From: Intestinimonas massiliensis (ex Afouda et al. 2020) | GTDB lineage: Bacteria > Bacillota > Clostridia > Oscillospirales > Oscillospiraceae | Direction of reading: 5' to 3' | Assembly: GCF_900626285.1 (NCBI RefSeq) | Contig: NZ_LR131147.1 | Location: 1,856,691 to 1,920,690, forward strand | Length of the DNA: 64,000 nt | Part shown: positions 59,191 to 64,000 of the stretch, one piece after another | Layout of the letters: every line of letters begins with the position of its first letter | Position numbering within the stretch: position 1 is the stretch's first letter | Notes under the pieces: model-generated | The model's database searches: none | The model's input: the letters and a program-made list of their open reading frames with translations, nothing else | What the model was told of the DNA's origin: nothing | Made by a program: the position numbers and the translations under genes

Positions 59191-60730
59191 ATCCGGTCAA
59201 GAGTCCAAGCTCATTGGAAAAAGTATAAGTAATCTCGATGTGCCCATCTTCAAAAATCAAAATCTTCCTTACCGTTTCCGCCACTGTGACGCGGTCCAGA
59301 CTGGTCAGCTTTCCATGCCGGAGCAGGGACTGGACCCACGGATGGAGCAGCACGGCCTCCTCCTGCGGCGCTTCCAGCTGCTGAAGCTGGGCGGATAGCT
59401 CCCGCTCCTGCCGCTCATAGTCCGCCTGATATCGCTGGAAATCCTCCTTGCGGATCAGTCCGTCCCGGTAATCCTCATAGGCGGATTTCTTCAGTCGGTA
59501 GAGTCGCTCCAATCCCCCCTCCAGACGCTCCCGTTCCCCCGCTCGCCCCTTGGTGGGCTGCCGCTCCGCCTCTTCCGCCAATGCCTGCAGGTCTTGTACC
59601 GACGCAATGATTTGGTTCAGGTCATTCAAAACGATTTGTTCCAGAACCGCATGGGAGATGCTGTGTTTGGTACATACTGTGGGTCCGTACCGTTTATAGG
59701 AACCGCAGCTATAGTAAATTCCGCCTGCGCTCCTGGTCTTTACCATGGCCCGCCCGCAGTCTCCGCAGCGGAGGAACCCGGCGAAGGGGCTCCGGTTCTG
59801 CTCGAAGTCCAGCTGCCGGGTCCGTCTGTGGAGCAGGGTCTGGACCCGCTCCCACTGTTCCGCCCCAATGATGGCCTCGTGGGTGTCCGGGATCACGGTC
59901 CAGGCCGAGCGGTCCAGCTGAACAGCCTTCCCATGCATGGTGGGGCGGAAATTCCGGCCCTGTTCCATATTCCCCGCATACATCTGATTTTGCAGGATAC
60001 GGTGGATGGTGGCATAGGTCCAATAGGTGGTCCGGTCCATTTTTCGGCCGTTGTGGTAGCGCTCCCCCAGGATCCGCTTGTACTCGCTGGGGCTGGGGAT
60101 GCCTTCGGCGTTGAGCTGTTTGGCAATCCTGACCTTACCCCACCCCTGCTCAAAGAGATCAAAAATCCGCCGCACCACCTGGGCTGCGGCGGGATCAACG
60201 ACCAAATGGTTATGATTGGCCGGGTCTTTTTGGTAGCCGTAACTGGGGAAAGCCCCGATAAACTCTCCCCTCTGCTGCTTGGTATGAATGGCGGAGCGGA
60301 CCTTGTCCGAAATGTCCCTGGCATACTGGGTGTTGAAGATATTTTTCATGGGCAAGAGCATATCATAGCGCCCCTGCTGGCTGTCCACGTGGTCATTGAC
60401 GGCGATAAACCGCACACCTTGGGCAGGGAAGACCCGCTCCAGGTAGCGGCCCATCTCGATGTAGTCGCGGCCGAACCGGGACAGGTCCTTGACCAGAACA
60501 CAGTTGATCTTCCCTGCTTCGATGTCCCCCTCCATTCTCCGGAAGGCGGGCCGGTCAAAGTTGGTGCCGGTGTAGCCGTCATCCTGGTAAAAGTCCACCA
60601 GATGCAGCTCCGGGTGGGCCTCGATGTACTGCTCCAGCAGCTTGCGCTGGTTGGCGATGCTGTCGCTCTCCGCCTTGTCGCCGTCCTCCCGGGACAGGCG
60701 CAGATAGCCCGCCGTGTTCCACCTCTCCAT
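59189..60730 (-). CDS. Large serine recombinase
   Basis: The 513-residue protein has an N-terminal resolvase domain (catalytic Ser in AGYLRLSRED; VLVKDLSRFGRDYIEMGRYL; NDHVDS) and a recombinase domain (ISDKVRSAIHTKQQRGEFIGAF, GWGKVRIAKQLNAEGIPSP). A zinc ribbon (FLRCGDCGRAMVK, then YSCGSY and CTKH) and a coiled-coil region follow. It resembles TnpX/transposon integrases of clostridial elements and would integrate and excise the element at an att site. ATG 60728-60730 follows GAGGAGG by ten bases. The catalytic parts look intact. Confidence 0.95.
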   Translation of the reverse strand: MERWNTAGYLRLSREDGDKAESDSIANQRKLLEQYIEAHPELHLVDFYQDDGYTGTNFDRPAFRRMEGDIEAGKINCVLVKDLSRFGRDYIEMGRYLERVFPAQGVRFIAVNDHVDSQQGRYDMLLPMKNIFNTQYARDISDKVRSAIHTKQQRGEFIGAFPSYGYQKDPANHNHLVVDPAAAQVVRRIFDLFEQGWGKVRIAKQLNAEGIPSPSEYKRILGERYHNGRKMDRTTYWTYATIHRILQNQMYAGNMEQGRNFRPTMHGKAVQLDRSAWTVIPDTHEAIIGAEQWERVQTLLHRRTRQLDFEQNRSPFAGFLRCGDCGRAMVKTRSAGGIYYSCGSYKRYGPTVCTKHSISHAVLEQIVLNDLNQIIASVQDLQALAEEAERQPTKGRAGERERLEGGLERLYRLKKSAYEDYRDGLIRKEDFQRYQADYERQERELSAQLQQLEAPQEEAVLLHPWVQSLLRHGKLTSLDRVTVAETVRKILIFEDGHIEITYTFSNELGLLTG

Positions 60731-60767
60731 GACCGTCCCACCTCCTCTCATGTGGCATGATGTATAG

Positions 60768-60887
60768 TTACGGTTTGTGGGCCTGGATCAGCGCTCTCAG
60801 CAGGGACTCCGGGCCTTTATTGCCGTCAAAGTGACGGGTCACCTGCCAAGATGAACGAGTAGCAGATTTTGTCGTTTCGATGGTCAT
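60768..60887 (-). CDS. Tiny TnpW-like protein upstream of the recombinase
   Basis: A 39-codon ORF begins MTIETTKSATRSSWQVTRHF and ends LLRALIQAHKP, with AGGTG six bases before ATG 60885-60887. It ends 37 bases before the recombinase start. The pattern of a hydrophobic-V-x-HF block followed by LxRLI resembles the small TnpW proteins that accompany clostridial serine-recombinase transposons, which are usually about 60 residues. The assignment is tentative, but the ribosome site and position support a real gene. Confidence 0.6.
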   Translation of the reverse strand: MTIETTKSATRSSWQVTRHFDGNKGPESLLRALIQAHKP

Positions 60888-60940
60888 GAAATCACCTCGA
60901 TTTTTCCATATTCTGTAAAAATAATATGTGGTCGGGGTGA

Positions 60941-62601
60941 CTAACATACCTGATGCGGGCGCGTCTGGTACTCTGGTAAGACCCGAATGCCCTGGTACCC
61001 TCTGGAACCGCATCCGTTCACCCGCTTTACAGGTCTGACCGAAAGATGTTCCCTGCGGATCCAGTCGTTGAGCTGCCTGAAAAATCAATTTCTGACATCG
61101 GCGGGCGCCCTTTCAAGAATAAGAAGTGGCAGAAGGCGCAGAAAAGATCGCCTGTCTCAGTCTCACACTCGCTCTGAAGCTCACAGCAGTGATCCACAAA
61201 TTCCCCCAGAAGCAATGTCTTGTCACTCCCAATCTGAGGCGCGTATTCTTCAGGAACCTGAACACATGTGACCTGGAAGTTTCTGTCCATCAGTGCTTGA
61301 AACGCACAGATAGATTGTCTTATAATGTAAGGGGCTTCTGCAAAAAAATCCCGAAACAGTTCCTGTTTCATTTTTTCAACTGGGCAGGGATTTGTAAAGG
61401 GGATAATCACCATACGGTTCAGAAGTGCTTCGTCCAGCGCATTTCCATGAAGCGGATAGTTTCCTGCAAAAAACAGGATGGGCTTTTTTCGCATGAGACC
61501 GGGGGACTTATATTTTTCCTCGATCTTAACAGTATCATCGCCCACCATCTGCTTGATAATCCCGGCTGCGTCCTTGGGAAGGGGCTTGTCCGGCAAGTCC
61601 AGACAGGAAGCCAGGCGCTTCCCCTGCATACTGCCGGTAGTCCACTGATCGGAAAAATCGTGCATTCCTCGGACAGAGACTACATTTTCCTCTCCGACCA
61701 GCTTCTCCAGAAATTTGCCGATTTGAGACTTTCCTGTGTTACTAGGCCCCAGCAGCACATAGAAGCGTTTCAGATTGGCTTCTGAAAGGACTAGAGCAAT
61801 CAATTCCAGAATTTGTTGGCGGATCTCCGGGTCGCCGTTGCTGACCTGCCGGATAAATGACTCGAAAGCGATTCCTTGCTCCGGACTGTTCCGAATTTGT
61901 TGATAAGAGAATCTTACCACACGGAAAAAACCATCGTCTGGGTTATGCCGATACAGCACGCCCGTTCCCAGGTCAAGCGTACCATCGAGAAAATTGATTG
62001 TGTAGGGAGGCGGTTCGATCTCTTCCTCCTGCTGAATTTCAGGACTCTCACTCACCATTTTTATTAACTTCCGATAATCACTGTTTGTCAGGCTATCTGC
62101 AAGGTCAGCCTCTTGCAGCGTTGCCTTAAACAGTACTGCCGCCTGATGGTCACACAATTTTCTCCAACATATCCCATCGAACTGGCACAGACTATCCTGG
62201 TAGTACATCAATATCAGCGTCTGGAGCAGGAACTGCTCCAGACGGACCAGGTCCCGGCTCACCTGACGTTTCCCTAGTCCAACACTGATATCCGGCTTTT
62301 GTATCCCACAGATGCCTGTCGGAAATGGCTTCTCTGGCCACTTCCGGTCAAATTGGCAGGGCTCAGAGATCCTCCGTGTGATTTTTAATGCGGATACATC
62401 CAGCAGTTCCTCAGGGCATCGCAGCGCAAGACTCATTTGCATGTCCCGGACAGCACTGCGGTCCAAACCGCAGTCGTCCTGATCGTTCCAGGACGACTGC
62501 GGAAATACCAGAGCGGGCGCTACAGACCGGGACTCTTCCGAGCAATCAAAATCGTCTTCGCTCCAAAATTCGGAAGCTATAGAATCAAATTTGAGCTTCA
62601 T
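60941..62601 (-). pseudogene. SF3 / D5-type helicase-primase protein with C-terminal frameshift
   Basis: The uninterrupted frame is 61027-62601 (524 codons). After an unassigned N-terminus, the D5-like region starts near residue 195 (INFLDGTLDLGTGVLYRHNP). The helicase has Walker A VLLGPSNTGKSQIGKFLEKL, KRLASCLDLPDK, and sensor FFAGNYPLHGNALDEALLNR. Such proteins replicate phage satellites, plasmids and mobile islands. After PPMSEID the frame runs into a nonsense tail. If one T is added to the run at 61080-61084, a family-like end follows (RQLNDWIRREHLSVRPVKRV, GSRGYQGIRVL) up to a stop at 60941. It is either a sequencing error, a programmed shift or a disabled gene. Confidence 0.8.
62468..62502. 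repeat. Perfect 14-bp inverted repeat inside the helicase gene
   Basis: CCGCAGTCGTCCTG and its exact complement flank a 7-base loop, within the N-terminal coding region. The reason is unknown. It may be an mRNA hairpin or a DNA site such as an origin element. Confidence 0.8.
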
Positions 62602-63106
62602 TTATCGTCTCCTGATGCCAGGCTGGCCGCAGGCATTGGGCAGACAGTCTCCAATGTTCGGCGAAAAGTGGCGATCTTTCTATCTGCAATGACCCGACTG
62701 TACTGGACTCCTCCCAATCAAAGACGCCATGCATAGTGGCTGGATGGCAACTGAGGCGTCCCTCTGCAATGAGCCAGAGTTGTCCTGAAAAACAGTCGCA
62801 AACGGAGGACAAAACGGCTGTATCCTGCTGATCCAGGAGAACAAGGCGAGCACTTGCCGGCTTGTCCGGATCGGTACTCAGGCCCAGCTTCCACCCCATT
62901 GTGTCTGCATTTGCCTCAAAAACTTCGCCGTCATCCCGCTGTAAGCTCATTTCGAAGCGCGCTAGCGGCAGGTAGCGGCGCATATAAATGAGGCACAGCT
63001 GGTGGGTATTAGGGTTCCGCATGACGGCATAAACGTCTGGCTGTCCGGCGTTAATTGCGTCAATGATCTCCCTCGTCTGGTAGTCCATGGTGTTTACGTT
63101 TTTCAT
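62585..63106 (-). CDS. Hypothetical protein of the mobile region
   Basis: The 173-residue protein overlaps the helicase gene by 17 bases, so they are translated together. It starts MKNVNTMDYQTREIIDAINA, then YAVMRNPNTHQLCLIYMRRY and LARFEMSLQRDDGEVF. I recognise no domain. AAAGGAG lies nine bases before ATG 63104-63106, directly after a perfect hairpin. The longer in-frame upstream extension would run through that hairpin and is less likely. A role in replication with the helicase is inferred from linkage only. Confidence 0.7.
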   Translation of the reverse strand: MKNVNTMDYQTREIIDAINAGQPDVYAVMRNPNTHQLCLIYMRRYLPLARFEMSLQRDDGEVFEANADTMGWKLGLSTDPDKPASARLVLLDQQDTAVLSSVCDCFSGQLWLIAEGRLSCHPATMHGVFDWEESSTVGSLQIERSPLFAEHWRLSAQCLRPAWHQETINEAQI

Positions 63107-63120
63107 CTTGATTTTCTCCT

Positions 63121-63144
63121 TTCTGGCAGGGCCTCCTGCCAGAA
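63121..63144. promoter_or_regulatory. Perfect palindrome in the divergent intergenic region
   Basis: TTCTGGCAGG-GCCT-CCTGCCAGAA (10-bp arms). On the minus strand its last bases abut the AAAGGAG ribosome site of the 62585-63106 gene. It could be an operator between the divergent genes or a translational hairpin. Confidence 0.7.
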
Positions 63145-63186
63145 ATATCATACCAGAGTCTGCCGGGCGAGGTCTGATTCACAAAA

Positions 63187-64000
63187 ATGAATTTGGAGGT
63201 GTTTCCAATTTCTGAGAAATCAGAAAATAACTCCTTTACGTCTGCCGCTTTGTATCATCAGGCAGTGGACCAAATTGGCCGTTATTGGAGAAGTCTTCTC
63301 CATGAAGATTCCACCATTGATTGTGAAGAGGCCTACGGCGTGGAAAACCGTAGGCCTGCATGGTTTGGAGATCTGAAATCATGGCTAGAACCTCTTTACG
63401 CTTGCAAAATACAAAGCGGGTCAGGTACAAAAAACACGAAGGCACAGCAGAAATATCAACGTCAATTTAGCCTCCCCAGTGCTGTTAACACCGATCTAGC
63501 CATGATTTCTATTGAATTAGATACCATGCTTCCTAAGGATAATCCGTTGGTCGCAGCGATGCTTCCAATCTTGATTTACAGCTATTTTTTGAATCGCAAA
63601 AAACAGGGGGAAGCACAATTCGATGCCGATGGCTACCCCATTGACGAGGTATCTCTGCAAGGCACTGCCAAATTGTTTGTTGACCTAAAAACGAATGCAT
63701 GGCAAGACTATACCTTACCACACGGCGGAAAAGATCCTCTCCTGAATCGAGCAAAAAAATTATTTAATCTTAAAAATTGGCGTTGTGAATATTCAAAGCT
63801 CACTTTGAATTCATTGCAGAATGAGCAGAAACAGGGCCAAATTCGCAGGATATTTGGGAAAATTCTGTTGTTTAGCACATTAACCTATCATCTGCAGGAT
63901 GTGTGCAATGTAACTATGACGATGGATGCCTTTGAGGATTTAACGGGCCTTTTGTCGCTTATTACCAAAGATCTTCCTATCCATACTGCGGGAAAAAGTG
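63187..64000 (+). CDS. Unknown AT-rich gene, runs off the window
   Basis: A frame of at least 271 codons opens at ATG 63187 (in-frame stop just upstream at 63175-63177) and is still open at 64000. It begins MNLEVFPISEKSENNSFTSA and contains LAMISIELDTMLPKDNPLV, MLPILIYSYFLNRKKQGEAQ, AKLFVDLKTNAWQDYTLPHG and KKLFNLKNWRCEYSKLTL. No family is recognised; it looks soluble and mixed alpha/beta. It is much richer in A+T than the chromosome to the left, so it is probably acquired. The ribosome site is weak (GAGG about 14 bases upstream). Confidence 0.7.
   Translation, partial: MNLEVFPISEKSENNSFTSAALYHQAVDQIGRYWRSLLHEDSTIDCEEAYGVENRRPAWFGDLKSWLEPLYACKIQSGSGTKNTKAQQKYQRQFSLPSAVNTDLAMISIELDTMLPKDNPLVAAMLPILIYSYFLNRKKQGEAQFDADGYPIDEVSLQGTAKLFVDLKTNAWQDYTLPHGGKDPLLNRAKKLFNLKNWRCEYSKLTLNSLQNEQKQGQIRRIFGKILLFSTLTYHLQDVCNVTMTMDAFEDLTGLLSLITKDLPIHTAGKS

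Larger units (their letters stand above)
57712..64000. mobile_element. Probable integrated element, left part
   Basis: The region starts where the deacetylase gene is cut (about 57711) and continues past the window. It carries a DUF4143-type ATPase, a large serine recombinase with a TnpW-like partner, an SF3 helicase, and two unknown genes, and the last 3 kb have a lower G+C content. The left limit is inferred from the broken gene. The right limit and attachment-site sequence are not visible. The ATPase could be an older separate insertion. Confidence 0.65.

Noticed and set aside
61126..61785. 219-codon plus-strand frame opposite the helicase gene
   Set aside because: Antisense to the conserved Walker region of the helicase and without a ribosome site.
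63236..63754. Two short minus-strand frames opposite the right-end gene
   Set aside because: The plus strand has a continuous frame of at least 271 codons over the same stretch; the minus frames are short and lack ribosome sites.

Overview
The window is GC-rich bacterial chromosome, most likely from a gut Firmicute of the Oscillospiraceae (Flavonifractor / Pseudoflavonifractor / Intestinimonas type). The grounds are the Gram-positive S10 ribosomal operon order, the short archaeal-type prolyl-tRNA synthetase, SLH-domain surface proteins, near-consensus sigma-A promoters with AGGAGG ribosome sites, clostridial ABC and two-component families, and a PPi-type phosphofructokinase. No rRNA, tRNA or CRISPR array was found.

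Layout. 1-6.4 kb (minus): S10 operon rpsJ-rplC-rplD-rplW-rplB-rpsS-rplV-rpsC-rplP-rpmC-rpsQ-rplN-rplX. The first 284 bases are a chimera of rplX, a pyruvate-kinase-like piece and a second copy of the rplN 3' end, so the left edge may be a contig-end artefact. 6.4-14.5 kb (minus): a compact operon aroF-aroB-aroA-aroC-pheA-aroK-aroQ-aroE for chorismate and phenylalanine. It is preceded by a leader peptide rich in Phe/Tyr/Trp codons plus a terminator, and aroE is fused to a membrane domain. 14.5-19.7 kb: a small XRE regulator, small hypotheticals, proS and an SLH surface protein.

19.7-29.6 kb (minus): a probable nine-gene operon: sensor kinase, response regulator, then NagB-like, NagA, class II aldolase, PGI-like, TIM-like, LarA-like and TauE-like proteins. 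Three of the enzymes have lost the phosphate-binding motifs normal for their families, which makes this the best candidate for an undescribed pathway. 29.7-32.4 kb: a NitT/TauT-type ABC importer. 32.5-37.2 kb: PPi-type phosphofructokinase, a membrane protein of unknown function, a Nudix hydrolase and an RpiR regulator. 37.3-44.9 kb (plus): an oligopeptide ABC importer with a creatininase-family amidohydrolase and an M42 peptidase. 45-52.9 kb: a sugar ABC importer with a Gfo/Idh dehydrogenase and a sugar isomerase, divergent from an AraC regulator. 53.1-56.9 kb: an SLH-anchored M14 carboxypeptidase.

57.1-64 kb: the edge of an apparent integrated element. A polysaccharide deacetylase gene has lost its 5' end at about 57.71 kb. 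To the right lie a DUF4143-type ATPase, a large serine recombinase with a tiny TnpW-like upstream ORF, an SF3/D5-type helicase with a C-terminal frameshift, an unknown protein, and a divergent AT-richer unknown gene that runs off the window. The base composition of the last 3 kb is clearly different from the rest.
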